Assembly: GCF_035989885.1 (NCBI RefSeq)
Contig: NZ_CP108518.1
Location: 1,426,001 to 1,490,000, forward strand
Reading direction: 5' to 3'
DNA from: Streptomyces sp. NBC_01232
Lineage (GTDB): Bacteria > Actinomycetota > Actinomycetes > Streptomycetales > Streptomycetaceae
DNA: 64,000 bases
Positions 1-8,950 of this stretch are shown here, in pieces; position 1 is the stretch's first letter, and every line of letters begins with the position of its first letter. The notes under the pieces were generated by a model. It worked only from the letters and a program-made list of their open reading frames with translations, was not told the DNA's origin and did not search any database. The translations under genes were made by a program, and so were the position numbers.

Positions 1-3000
1 TGCCCGGTGTTCAGGTCCCAGAGCCGTACCGTCGCGTTCGCGTCCCCGGTGAGCAGCAGGCCGTCCGGGCCGTAGACCGCCGTGTAGACGGGAGCGGTGT
101 GGCCCGGCATCCGGTGCACGGGCTCGCCGGTGGCCACGTCCCAGACCGTGACCAGGCCCTCGCGGTCTCCGGTGGCGAGCAGGGTGCCGTCGGCGTCGAA
201 GGAGACCGGCCACACTCCGTCGGGGTGGACCCGCAGGTGGTGGCGGCACGCTCCGGTGACCGGGTCCCAGAGCCGCACCGCGCCGTCGGAGCCGCCGGTG
301 GCGATGACGTCCGCCCGGAACTTCACCGCGTACACGCGTCCTTCGTGTCCCTGGAGGGTGCGCACCGCCCGGCCGTCGTCGGCGCCGCAGACCAGGATGG
401 AGCCGTCCTCGCTGCCGACCGCGAGGAGTTCGCCGTCGGCGCTGTACGCGATGGGTTCGGGCAGGCGGCTGGTGCGCATGCCGAAGCCGTACGGGACGCC
501 GACGGCCGAGGGCCGGAACCCGGCGTCGACCGGCATCCCGGGGGCGATCGCGGCGGTCCCGAGCTCGGGGGCGGACCGGGTCCCGTCATCCATCGTCACG
601 TCGATGAGCGCGGCCCGGTGCCAGCGGCTTCCGGTCAGCAGGGCGCCCCGCAGGTCGGCACGGGTGAGCCGGGCCCGGCTGAGGTTCGCGCCGGTGAGGT
701 CGGCGCGGCTGAGGTCGGTCCCGTCGAGGCGGGCGCCGGTGAGCCGGGTGCGCCGCAGCAGGGCGCCGGAGAGGTTCGCGCCGATCAGGCGGGCGTCGGT
801 CAGATCGGCGTCGGTGAGGTCGACGCCGGAGAAGTCGCGGTGCGAGAGGTCCTCACCGGCCAGCCGGGCGCCCCGCAGATCGGCGTTGGCGGGGACGCGG
901 AGCCGGTCGGAGATCCGCACGGCGTTGGCCCGGGCGGCCTCGCTGACGGCGCGGCCCGGTGCGTCGAGGACGTCGCGCACCCACCGGGCGCACTGTTCGT
1001 GGTCGGCGAGGTCGCAGAAGAACTCGACGGCGAGCTGGCTGAGCGGGCGCGCGAGGAGCAGGGTGTGCGCGCCGAGGGCGAGCTGGCGGGCGGCCTCCCT
1101 CGCCACGAGCCATTCGATGACGGATCCGTGGATGAACTGGAACACCCCGTCGTCGCTGCGGACCAGCAGACTGCCCGCGCCGACCGCCTGGGCGCGCTCG
1201 GAGGGGGTGAGCGGGGACTCGGTGAGTTCGCTGAGGGTGCCGGCCACGGTCTCGGTGAGCTCGTCGAGCCGCAGGGCGCTGCGTCCGCTCTCCCACAGCC
1301 GCCAGGCCAGCGCGGTGACCGCCGCCCACAGCTCGTCGGCGGTGAGGCCGGGCGGCGCGCCGGGGCCGCCCTGGCCGCGCCGTTCCTCGTGGCCGAGCCA
1401 GGAGGTGAACACGTCCTCGTACAGCCGGGCGGGGCTGAGCGCCCGGCCCGCTCCGGCGACCGCGCGCAGCTGGTCCTGGCTGAGGTCGGCGACGAAGGAG
1501 AGCAGCCGGGGGTTGCGGCAGAGCATCAGGAGGTCGGGGATGTTCCGCAGGAGCTGGTAGCGCCGGTCGGCGGCGCCCTCGTCGCCGTAGCTGCGGACCA
1601 GGTAGGAGCGGATCTGCGCCGGGGTGAAGCCCTCGACGGCCAGGATCCGGCGCTGCGGGAGCAGGCCGACGCGCTCGCCGAGCGCGGTGAGGACCTGGGC
1701 GTGCGACTTGAAGTGCTGGGTGCGGCTGCTGACGACGATCTTGGCGTGGTCGACGGCCGCGTCGAGGAGGACCTGCAGGTGGTCGGCGGCCCGGTCGTAG
1801 CTGACCCGGTTGACCAGTTCGTCGAAGCCGTCGAAGAGCAGGACGACGCGGCCCTGCGCGAGCATGTACCGCAGGGCCCGCAGGTCGATGGTGTCGACGT
1901 CGTGGCCGGCCAGGTGCGCGGCGACGAGGCCTTCGAGGCTGTGCGCCCGGTCCAGGGAGTTCAGCGGGATCAGCAGCGGGGTCAGGTGCGGGAGCTGTTC
2001 GGGGATCCGCCGGGCGAGCTCGCGCAGGGCGAAGGTCTTGCCGTGTCCGAAGTCGCCGAGGAGCAGGACGAACCGGCCGTGATCGGATTCCAGGAGCTCC
2101 AGCAGCTCCTCGACGAGTCCGTCACGTTCCTGGCCGGTACCGTCCCTGCCGTCGGGGCGGTCGGCGTCACGGTAGCGCTGGGGGAGGTAGAGGCCGGGGG
2201 CGTACTGTTCGCTGTCGCTGAGCCGGGCGCTCTGCGCGGCGACGTAGCCCCGGAGGTCGAGCAGGCCCTGGAACTCGATGAAGCTGCGCACGCTGACCCG
2301 GACGCCGTGGCCGGCGGCCCGGCGGCGCAGCCCGCCGGCGGGGGCGTCGCCCGCGTACACCAGGACGGCCTCGGAGCCGGTGTCGGTCGCGTGCACCTGG
2401 GCGATGAAGCGGTCGACCTCCTCCTCGGTGGGGCGCCCGGGGTGGACGGCGATGCGCTGCTGCCGCACGATGCCGTCCTCCTGCTCCTGCCAGGTGGCCA
2501 TGATCTGCGCCATGTCGCCCGGTTCGCGGCGCGGTACGTCGCGCAGCCGTACGCCCTCCCTGCGCACCCGGCAGATCTCCTTGACCCGTTCGGCGAGCGA
2601 GGCGGCCGGATCGTCCAGCGGAGCCCGCCCGGTGGTCCGCGGGGCGTCGATGACGGCGGGCAGTTCCGGTACGGGGAAGACCCGCCGGGTCTGCCGCCAC
2701 GCGGCGGGGATGGTCTCGGACGCGGAGGTGATCCGGTCGTCCCAGCGGGTCACGCCCTCGGCGCCGACCTGGAGCAGCTGGAACCTGGCGGGGGCCGCGG
2801 AGCCGAACAGCGGCAGTTCCCCGGCGGGGCCGGCGAGCCGGCTGCGGCTGGGGTCCCCGGTGGCGGTGCGCGGGCCACCGGTCGGCCCGTGCAGCAGGAG
2901 GTGCAGCCTCGGGGCCGCCAGCCGGGCGAGGGTGTCGGCGTCCCGCAGCCCGCCGGGGCCGCCGACCGCGTCGCCGGGGCGGCGGCCGTCGGTGAGCGGG

Positions 3001-4232
3001 TGGCGGAGGGCGCCGATGCGCAGCCAGCCCTCCTCCTCGTACCGGCGCATGGCTTCGGCGAACCAGGCGGCCTGGTCGCGGCCGATGAAGCCGTACTGCT
3101 CCTCGGGGCGGTGGCTGTAGGCCATGGAGGAGTTGAATCCGGCGACGACCGTGCTCAGTTCGGGCACGGGGAAGAGGGTCCAGGGCTGGTCGCTGTCGAA
3201 GACGGTGTCCAGGCCCTGGTACAGGCCGCGGAACAGCCGGGTGTAATGGCGCCACTTGGGCCAGTACGGGGGCTGCGGTGCGACTTCGTCGGCCTCGCAG
3301 GTGTGGAAGTACGCCTGGGAGGCGGCCTGGTTCACGTCCTGGGCGCCGGGCACCACCATCACCCGCTGGGGGGACAGGTCGAGCTGGGAGCGCAGGGCGG
3401 TGAGGAAGCTGAGGGCCTGGTCGCATTCGCGCGGGCTGCCGGAGGCGGTGAGGTCCCCGGTCACCACCAGCAGATCGGGGGCGGGCGCGCCGGCGTCCCT
3501 GAGCATGATGAGGTCGCCGCGGATCTGGCGGCTGAGCGAGTCGGGCTCGCGGCCGCGGCCGAAGTCGGGCCCGGCCAGGTGCAGGACGGTCACGGCGTCC
3601 TGGGCGGCGCCGGCGCCGGTCGCGGCGGCCTGCGGATAGAGCGGCGCCCTGGCCGGCCGCCTGCGGCCCGACCAGGGCGGGCCGGCGAGCGCGCTCGGCT
3701 GCGGCCGGCCCGGATTCGGCTGCTCCCGGTGGCGGACGGCGGCGCCCGATCCGCTCCCGGGGAAGCCGGGACGGCGTCCCGGGCGGGCGTGGCCGTCGAC
3801 GGCCTGCCCGACCCGGTTCAGCAACAGGGAGCGGGCCGCGTCGATGTCGGCCACGCCGACGAGGTCGACGTAGGTGATCGTGGCGAGGAGGCCCTCGATC
3901 GGCATCTCGTCCACCCGGACGGTCAGCAGCCTCCGTTCGGGCGACTCGGGCGAGGCCCGGAGCGCGGCCTGCCATTCCATGCGACCGTAGGTGGATCGCT
4001 CGTAGTGGCGTGACAGGACGGCGATGACCGCCAGGGACTCGCTGACCCCCCGGTCCATGAAGTCTATGAAGTTGGTTCCCGGTACGAAGTCCCAGGCCTG
4101 CACCACCGTGCGGTAGCCGGCCTCCTCGAGGGTCCAGGCGATCCAGACGGCCCACTGTTCGTCTGCCGGGGAGTAGCTGATGAAGAAGTCGAACTCTCTT
4201 GCGGGAGCGCCGAATTGCCCGTCCGTCATCAT
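1..4232 (-). CDS. TIR / phosphoesterase-like / NACHT / pentapeptide / WD40 STAND protein (C-terminus beyond window)
   Basis: Probable cytoplasmic STAND ATPase with an NAD-cleaving TIR effector; the role is inferred from domains. 1410 codons are visible from ATG 4232 (ATG 4229 is equally possible), and the frame is still open at the left edge. Residues ~12-150 are a TIR domain (FFISYS near 16-21; Glu86 in YGRMEWQ sits where TIR NADases keep their catalytic Glu). Residues ~215-440 resemble a calcineurin-like phosphoesterase with degraded metal motifs: HLAGPDF 218-224 replaces the DxH motif, GD 259-260 is intact, GAQD near 296 replaces GNHD. The NACHT module follows, with P-loop GDFGHGKTF 726-734 and Walker B LLFDGFDEL 798-806. 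Pentapeptide repeats (A-x-L/F type) span ~1117-1195 and WD40 blades run from ~1256 to the edge. It is divergent from the permease at 4389. The domains are confident; an antiphage function is not shown. Confidence 0.88.
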   Translation of the reverse strand, partial: MMTDGQFGAPAREFDFFISYSPADEQWAVWIAWTLEEAGYRTVVQAWDFVPGTNFIDFMDRGVSESLAVIAVLSRHYERSTYGRMEWQAALRASPESPERRLLTVRVDEMPIEGLLATITYVDLVGVADIDAARSLLLNRVGQAVDGHARPGRRPGFPGSGSGAAVRHREQPNPGRPQPSALAGPPWSGRRRPARAPLYPQAAATGAGAAQDAVTVLHLAGPDFGRGREPDSLSRQIRGDLIMLRDAGAPAPDLLVVTGDLTASGSPRECDQALSFLTALRSQLDLSPQRVMVVPGAQDVNQAASQAYFHTCEADEVAPQPPYWPKWRHYTRLFRGLYQGLDTVFDSDQPWTLFPVPELSTVVAGFNSSMAYSHRPEEQYGFIGRDQAAWFAEAMRRYEEEGWLRIGALRHPLTDGRRPGDAVGGPGGLRDADTLARLAAPRLHLLLHGPTGGPRTATGDPSRSRLAGPAGELPLFGSAAPARFQLLQVGAEGVTRWDDRITSASETIPAAWRQTRRVFPVPELPAVIDAPRTTGRAPLDDPAASLAERVKEICRVRREGVRLRDVPRREPGDMAQIMATWQEQEDGIVRQQRIAVHPGRPTEEEVDRFIAQVHATDTGSEAVLVYAGDAPAGGLRRRAAGHGVRVSVRSFIEFQGLLDLRGYVAAQSARLSDSEQYAPGLYLPQRYRDADRPDGRDGTGQERDGLVEELLELLESDHGRFVLLLGDFGHGKTFALRELARRIPEQLPHLTPLLIPLNSLDRAHSLEGLVAAHLAGHDVDTIDLRALRYMLAQGRVVLLFDGFDELVNRVSYDRAADHLQVLLDAAVDHAKIVVSSRTQHFKSHAQVLTALGERVGLLPQRRILAVEGFTPAQIRSYLVRSYGDEGAADRRYQLLRNIPDLLMLCRNPRLLSFVADLSQDQLRAVAGAGRALSPARLYEDVFTSWLGHEERRGQGGPGAPPGLTADELWAAVTALAWRLWESGRSALRLDELTETVAGTLSELTESPLTPSERAQAVGAGSLLVRSDDGVFQFIHGSVIEWLVAREAARQLALGAHTLLLARPLSQLAVEFFCDLADHEQCARWVRDVLDAPGRAVSEAARANAVRISDRLRVPANADLRGARLAGEDLSHRDFSGVDLTDADLTDARLIGANLSGALLRRTRLTGARLDGTDLSRADLTGANLSRARLTRADLRGALLTGSRWHRAALIDVTMDDGTRSAPELGTAAIAPGMPVDAGFRPSAVGVPYGFGMRTSRLPEPIAYSADGELLAVGSEDGSILVCGADDGRAVRTLQGHEGRVYAVKFRADVIATGGSDGAVRLWDPVTGACRHHLRVHPDGVWPVSFDADGTLLATGDREGLVTVWDVATGEPVHRMPGHTAPVYTAVYGPDGLLLTGDANATVRLWDLNTG

Positions 4233-4388
4233 GATTCCATCGTAGGGCGGTGCCCTCGCCTGCGGGCCCGTCCCGGCAAGGACGAGGTGGCCTCCCCCGG
4301 GACGCCCCCCGGGACGCCCGGGCGGGCGTGTCCGGTTCCGTCCGCCCCGTCTGATGCCGGGGCGTGTGTATGTGCGAACCTGTTCGCC

Positions 4389-5579
4389 GTGTCTTTCCTC
4401 AGGCGTCTGCATCCACTGGACTGGCTCGCCGGCGGCCTGCTCGCACTCGGTGCACTGTGCGTCGCCACGGGACTGCTGCCCACCGGGCACGCCTCGGACG
4501 TGATGGAGCGCGTCGGTCCGCTGCTGGTGTTCCTGGCGACCGTCATCGTCCTCGCCGAGCTGACCGGCAAGGCCGAGGTCTTCGACGTCGTCGCCACCTG
4601 GGTGGCACGGGCGGGCCGCGGGCGGTATCCCCTGCTCTTCTGCCTCTGCGTGCTGTTCGCGTCCGTCACTACCATCACCCTCAACCTGGACACGACGGCG
4701 GTTCTGCTGACCCCGGTGATGCTCGCGCTGGCGACCCGGGTCGGCATCGCGCCCGTACCGCTGGCGATGACCACGGTCTGGCTGGCGAACACGGCGAGCC
4801 TGCTGCTTCCCGTGTCGAACCTGACGAACCTGCTGGCCGCGGACCGGATCGCGCTGACCCCGTCGGAGATGGCCGCCACCATGTGGGCGCCGCAGCTGGC
4901 GGCGATCGCGGTCACGATGGTCTGCCTCTGGGTCTTCTACTGGCGCCCGGGCCGCCGCGGCGAGCCCCGCTACACGCCTCCGCCCCTGCCGCGGCCCGTG
5001 GACCGGGTCCTGTTCCGGGTGTGCGCGGTGGCGTGCGCCGGGTTCCTGCTGGCGATCCTGCTGGCCGACGTACCGCTGTGGTCGGCGTCGATGGCGGCCG
5101 CGCTGATCGTGGTGGTGGCCTTCTGGGTGCGCAGCCGGGAGACGCTGCGCCTCTCCCTGGTCCCGTGGCGGCTCCTGGTCCTCGTGCCGGGCATGTTCCT
5201 GGTCGTGGAGACGGTCAACGCGCACGGACTGCACGACATCCTCGCCGCCGCCATGGGGTCCGACAACGACCTGGTGGGCATGCTGAGGTCGGCGGCGGTC
5301 GGTGCGGGCTTCTCCAACGTGCTGAACAACCTCCCGGCGTACCTGGCCGGCGAGGCGGCCATCCCGGTGGCCAACCACGAGCAGCTGCTCGCACAGCTCA
5401 TCGGCGTCAACGTGGGCCCGCTCATCACGCCGTGGGCCTCGCTGGCCACCCTGCTGTGGTTCGAACGGTGCCGCTGGCACGGCACCCGGATCGACCTGGG
5501 CCGCTTCTTCGGTACGGGGTTCGTGCTGGCGGTGGCGGGCACCCTGGCCGCGACGCTGGCGCTGGCGGCGACCTCCTAG
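4389..5579 (+). CDS. ArsB/SLC13-type anion permease
   Basis: Integral membrane transporter of the ion-transporter superfamily that holds ArsB arsenite pumps and SLC13 carriers. About ten hydrophobic segments fill the 396 residues. The NLDTTAVLLTPVMLAL stretch and the later NVLNNLPAYLAG stretch match the two re-entrant, Asn-rich motifs of this family. GTG 4389 is chosen because the membrane protein proper begins there; the open frame reaches back to 4215, but that segment is low-complexity and proline-rich and overlaps the promoter region of the divergent TIR gene. The stop overlaps the stop of the convergent phosphatase gene by four bases. No arsenic-resistance regulator or reductase is next to it, so the substrate is unknown. 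Confidence 0.82.
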   Translation: MSFLRRLHPLDWLAGGLLALGALCVATGLLPTGHASDVMERVGPLLVFLATVIVLAELTGKAEVFDVVATWVARAGRGRYPLLFCLCVLFASVTTITLNLDTTAVLLTPVMLALATRVGIAPVPLAMTTVWLANTASLLLPVSNLTNLLAADRIALTPSEMAATMWAPQLAAIAVTMVCLWVFYWRPGRRGEPRYTPPPLPRPVDRVLFRVCAVACAGFLLAILLADVPLWSASMAAALIVVVAFWVRSRETLRLSLVPWRLLVLVPGMFLVVETVNAHGLHDILAAAMGSDNDLVGMLRSAAVGAGFSNVLNNLPAYLAGEAAIPVANHEQLLAQLIGVNVGPLITPWASLATLLWFERCRWHGTRIDLGRFFGTGFVLAVAGTLAATLALAATS

Positions 5580-6409
5580 GCCGTGTCTCGGGTGACGGCG
5601 CCCACGTCGGCAAGCAGGTACGCGAGGGTCTCGCCGCGCGCCGCGACGAAGCTGCGCCCGGTGTCGGCCCCCGCGAAGCCGGGGCTGAACGCCGCCCCGG
5701 ACAGGGTGCGCAGTTCCACCCCGGCCTCGGCCGCGAGCAGCGCCCCGGTCGGCAGGTCCACGCCCTCGGCGCGGTAGCCGACGAACGCGTCGATGGTGCC
5801 GCGCGCCAGCAGGCTCCAGCCGAGCAGCGGCGCCCACAGCTGCAGGACCCGCCGGCAGCGCAGCTCCAGCACTGCGCGCAGGGCCACGGCGCTCGCGTCG
5901 CCCCGTTCCACGGCGTATCCCTGCGTCCAGGCGACGACGGGCCCGGGGCTCGGCAGCGTGCGGCCGGGGCCGGGCAGAGCGCCGGACGGCCCGTGGGCCC
6001 CGTATCCCCTGACCGCGTGCCAGGTCTCCCCCGTGACCGGTTCGTGCACCACCCCCATCACCGGGGTGCCTCCCAGGCACAACCCGATTCCCACCGCGTA
6101 GGTGGGCAGCCCGATCACGACGTTGTTGCTGCCGTCCAGCGGGTCGACCAGCCAGGTGCGTTCGCCCGCGGCGTCGAGCAGCCCGGCCTCCTCGGACAGG
6201 ATCCGGTCGTGCGGGAAGTGGTGCTGCAAGCGGCGCAGGACGAGCTTCTCGGCGGCGAGGTCGAGGTCCATCAGGACGTCCCCGGACCCGCCCTTCGTAC
6301 GCACGCACCGCGCCGTGCCGAAACGGCTGCGCAGCAGGCGGCCCGCCTCCTGCGCGGCGGCGACGGCGATCTGCCTCTCGTGGTCGAAATCAGGCCCGCT
6401 GCTGGGCAT
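5576..6409 (-). CDS. inositol monophosphatase-family phosphatase
   Basis: Mg2+-dependent, Li+-sensitive-type phosphatase; relatives act on inositol phosphates, histidinol phosphate, fructose bisphosphate or 3',5'-nucleotide bisphosphates, and the substrate here is not readable. It has 277 residues, a normal length. Metal ligands are visible: SEE at 72-74, DPLDGS at 89-94, and Asp in the late GVDLPTG motif, where the family's usual WDxAAG has lost Trp. The start ATG 6409 has a strong AGGAGG site seven bases upstream. It is the last gene of a three-gene operon behind the cupin (20-base overlap) and the membrane protein. The overlap suggests coupled translation and a joint function. Confidence 0.87.
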   Translation of the reverse strand: MPSSGPDFDHERQIAVAAAQEAGRLLRSRFGTARCVRTKGGSGDVLMDLDLAAEKLVLRRLQHHFPHDRILSEEAGLLDAAGERTWLVDPLDGSNNVVIGLPTYAVGIGLCLGGTPVMGVVHEPVTGETWHAVRGYGAHGPSGALPGPGRTLPSPGPVVAWTQGYAVERGDASAVALRAVLELRCRRVLQLWAPLLGWSLLARGTIDAFVGYRAEGVDLPTGALLAAEAGVELRTLSGAAFSPGFAGADTGRSFVAARGETLAYLLADVGAVTRDTA

Positions 6410-7013
6410 CGATCCTCCTGAGGACGGTATGGACGCTGCGCACGGTCTGCGCGGTGTCGCACAGCCGGCGGGTCGTGCGGCGCGGCCCGCCGTCGAGCGG
6501 GCCGAGGGAGAGGTCGAGCCGGCCGGGGACCGACATGCCGTGCACCAGGGTGGCCGCGGGCTCCGCGCCCTCCAGGGCGGTGGCGTGGAACTCGCCCGCC
6601 GCCAGGGTGTAGGTCTCCCCGCCGGAGCTGACGAGGGCGGGGCCCGGTTCGCTCCGCACCAGGACGGAGGTCGGCCGGATATCGTCCACGCCGTCGCTCC
6701 CGCTATGCACCTCGAAGACCCGGTGGGTCGCGCCGTCCTCCCCGTCCCGTACCACGCCGGTCCGTACCGGCAGGTTGGCCACCCGCCCGAACAGCACACG
6801 GCTGCGCAGTTCCCAGCTGTGGGCGTGCATCGGTGACGCGTCCGGTTCGGCGTGGTCGTCGGTGTCGAAGAGGTGTACGCAGATTCCGTGCGGGCCCTCT
6901 CTCAGCAGGGGCAGGCACAGAAATCCGAGCGGATGGCGGACGGCACGCAACTCCCGGGTCCCGGAGGCGATTTCCTCCAGGGCGACAAGAGTCCTTTCGA
7001 GCTCGTGGTCCAT
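6390..7013 (-). CDS. cupin-like protein of unknown function
   Basis: Not recognised beyond a probable cupin barrel. In 207 residues the segment MHAHSWELRS (62-71) gives an HxH...E pattern (His63, His65, Glu68) like the first metal motif of cupins and cysteine-dioxygenase-like folds; a second partial motif (GEFHATALEG) lies near residues 145-155. There is no signal peptide or membrane segment. It sits between the two-helix membrane protein (19-base gap upstream) and the IMPase-family gene (20-base overlap downstream), so the three are probably one transcript. A metal-dependent enzyme or a ligand sensor are both possible. Confidence 0.72.
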   Translation of the reverse strand: MDHELERTLVALEEIASGTRELRAVRHPLGFLCLPLLREGPHGICVHLFDTDDHAEPDASPMHAHSWELRSRVLFGRVANLPVRTGVVRDGEDGATHRVFEVHSGSDGVDDIRPTSVLVRSEPGPALVSSGGETYTLAAGEFHATALEGAEPAATLVHGMSVPGRLDLSLGPLDGGPRRTTRRLCDTAQTVRSVHTVLRRIDAQQRA

Positions 7014-7031
7014 GGCACGCGCCGGAGCGCA

Positions 7032-7976
7032 TCACCTCCTGTAGGGGTCCTCCGCATGCAGTGCCTTCTCGATGATCTTGCCGATGTCGCTGTCGGTGAA
7101 GACGCGCGGCAGGGGCAGCCGCAGGCCGTCGAAGAGCGCCCGCACCTCGTCGACGGTGGGCTCCTGGCCGAGCGGCGAGGCGACGCGCAGGTCGAGCACG
7201 GTCGCCTGCTCGCGGCTCTGGTGCAGCTCGGTCACGTAGTAGTCGTAGAGCGGCTGGCCGCGCTCCACCAGCAGGTTCACCCGGGACTGGTCGTCCTGGG
7301 TGATGATCAGGCAGGTCTCGGACAGATCGAAGCGCAGGGTCGGCACGGCGGCGGACAGGTGCACGCTGATCTCGAGCGTCGTCAGCTGCCGCTGGTACCA
7401 GCAGGCGGCGAGGACGGTCGCGTACGACTCCCGGCGGACCCGGTCGGTGGTCCACGGTTCGTCGCCGCGGCGCTGCACTCCGAACATCTGCCGGAAGCGG
7501 GCGTATGCGGCGCAGGCGCGTTCGTCGGCCGGATTGACGATGTCGATCTTCACATTGAGCTGGGAACGGTGTTCCTTCGCGGCGCTCACGCACTGGGGCA
7601 GCGTGACCGCCCGCAGGTAGGTGCCCGTACCGCCCTTGAAGTACCAGAGGTTGGTCTGCTGGCGGGCCTTGCGCAGGGCCTCGCCGACCTCGTTGCCCGA
7701 GAGCGAACGCACCATCGCGAGGTCTTCCAGGGCTTGGCGCGTCCCGCTCATCGCCTCCTGGATGCTGGCGGGGCGGCGTACGCGCTCCACTAGCGACCCG
7801 GTCGCGAGGAGGCCGAGGACGACGAGGGTGGCACCGGAGGAGACGTCGTCACTGATGACGTCGCCGAAGATGTCCAGGAGTCCGACCGCCATCGCGATGC
7901 CCAGGGCGACCACGACGTCGGCGTTCCGCAGCACCCAGGCAACGAAGCGTTCCAGCCGCCCCATGTGTGCCGCCAT
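7032..7976 (-). CDS. two-helix membrane protein with large cytoplasmic domain
   Basis: Unrecognised membrane protein of 314 residues and first gene of the operon with the cupin and the phosphatase. Two hydrophobic helices lie at ~19-40 and ~47-64, leaving ~245 soluble residues. This domain carries a YFKGGTGTYLRAVTLP segment followed by an alternating KIDIVNP strand, a layout that recalls the alpha/beta core of phospholipase-D-like proteins, but no HKD motif is present. ATG 7976 is chosen for its purine-rich GGGGGAGGGGG upstream; the open frame extends to 8048 with a non-coding-looking tail. A short membrane anchor plus a sensing domain in an operon with small-molecule enzymes is typical of effector-type membrane proteins, but that role is inference. 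Confidence 0.75.
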   Translation of the reverse strand: MAAHMGRLERFVAWVLRNADVVVALGIAMAVGLLDIFGDVISDDVSSGATLVVLGLLATGSLVERVRRPASIQEAMSGTRQALEDLAMVRSLSGNEVGEALRKARQQTNLWYFKGGTGTYLRAVTLPQCVSAAKEHRSQLNVKIDIVNPADERACAAYARFRQMFGVQRRGDEPWTTDRVRRESYATVLAACWYQRQLTTLEISVHLSAAVPTLRFDLSETCLIITQDDQSRVNLLVERGQPLYDYYVTELHQSREQATVLDLRVASPLGQEPTVDEVRALFDGLRLPLPRVFTDSDIGKIIEKALHAEDPYRR

Positions 7977-8070
7977 GAACGCACCCCCTCCCCCACCCGT
8001 GTTCCGATGGTAGGAGATGCGCCGGTGGCCCCACCAGGGCGACTTCACGTCGCGCGGGCGCCGCCGCCGG

Positions 8071-8808
8071 TCAGCGGCTGTCGGCGGTCAGCAGGCGGGA
8101 GCGCAACCGCTCCACGGTCCGCTGCGACAGCCCGGCCCGCTCCCCGAGGTAGCCCTCCACCGATCCGTACCGGGCCTCCAGGTCCCCGAACACCAGCTCC
8201 ATGACGACGGCGGGGGCGCGGCCGTAGCTCGGCCACTTCATGACCCGGCCCGGGTTGGCGGCCCGCCAGTCCGCGGCGAGGCGCTCGGTGGCCAGCTCGG
8301 TCAGCGCGAAGTCGGCGAGGACGTCGGCCCGTTCCACCCCGAGGAGGGTGAGGACGAACGCGCCGATCAGCCCGGTCCGGTCCTTGCCCGAGGTGCAGTG
8401 GAAGACGACGGGGCCGGGCGCCTGCGCCACCTCCTCGATCACCTGCCGGATCTCGGCGGCTCCGTCCTCGGTGACCTCGGCGAACCGGTCGGCGAGGTAG
8501 CGCCAGGGGTCGAGCTCCGGGTCGATCTCGGCCTGGTCGTAGGGCCGGTGCTCGATGCTCAGGTTCACGTACCGGAACCGCTCGGCCTCGGGCACCTGCC
8601 CCTTGGCCTCGATCTCCCAGGGATAGCGCAGGTCGATCACGGTGCCGATGCCCAGCCCCAGGAACCGCTCCCAGTCGTCGCCCGCCAGCTTGCCGAGCGA
8701 GTCGGCCCGGTAGACCGTCCGCCACCGCACGGTCCGGCCGTCGGCCGACCGATACCCGCCCAGGTCCCGGAAGTTGTGCAGTCGCTCGAACCCGACATGC
8801 CTGCCCAT
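8071..8808 (-). CDS. tyrosine/phosphoinositide phosphatase (PTPLP/Y_phosphatase3 family)
   Basis: Cysteine-dependent phosphatase of 245 residues. The catalytic P-loop HCTSGKDRTG is at 137-146 with nucleophile Cys138 and Arg144, and the family's N-terminal NFRDLGGYR segment is at 12-20, followed by VYRADSL. These features match bacterial atypical tyrosine phosphatases that also hydrolyse phosphoinositides, as in MptpB relatives. ATG 8808 has GAGGGGGAG just upstream; an in-frame codon at 8835 would add nine residues. No signal peptide is seen. It stands alone between the three-gene operon and the esterase operon, so its target is unknown. Confidence 0.9.
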   Translation of the reverse strand: MGRHVGFERLHNFRDLGGYRSADGRTVRWRTVYRADSLGKLAGDDWERFLGLGIGTVIDLRYPWEIEAKGQVPEAERFRYVNLSIEHRPYDQAEIDPELDPWRYLADRFAEVTEDGAAEIRQVIEEVAQAPGPVVFHCTSGKDRTGLIGAFVLTLLGVERADVLADFALTELATERLAADWRAANPGRVMKWPSYGRAPAVVMELVFGDLEARYGSVEGYLGERAGLSQRTVERLRSRLLTADSR

Positions 8809-8861
8809 GGTCTCCCCCTCGTCCCGACGATCCACCGACGATCATGCAGCACGCCGATCGC

Positions 8862-8912
8862 CGGACTCCACCCCGAACGGCCGGAGTCCGCCCGCCCGGA
8901 CGCCCGCCCGGA
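8862..8912. terminator. weak inverted repeat plus 12-bp tandem repeat
   Basis: Arms 8862-8869 and 8883-8890 (CGGACTCC / GGAGTCCG) flank a 13-base loop; immediately after, the unit CGCCCGCCCGGA occurs twice in tandem (8889-8900, 8901-8912). It lies between the end of the oxidoreductase operon at 8951 and the phosphatase start, so it may terminate that operon. Confidence 0.35.
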
Positions 8913-8950
8913 CGCCCGCCGGGTCTCCGCGCACCGTGGACCGACGGTGC

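Noticed and set aside
99..4013. 1304-codon open frame on the plus strand
   Set aside because: It is the mirror of the TIR-NACHT gene in GC-rich DNA: low-complexity, no domains, no ribosome site, while the minus strand shows TIR, NACHT and WD40 motifs in frame.
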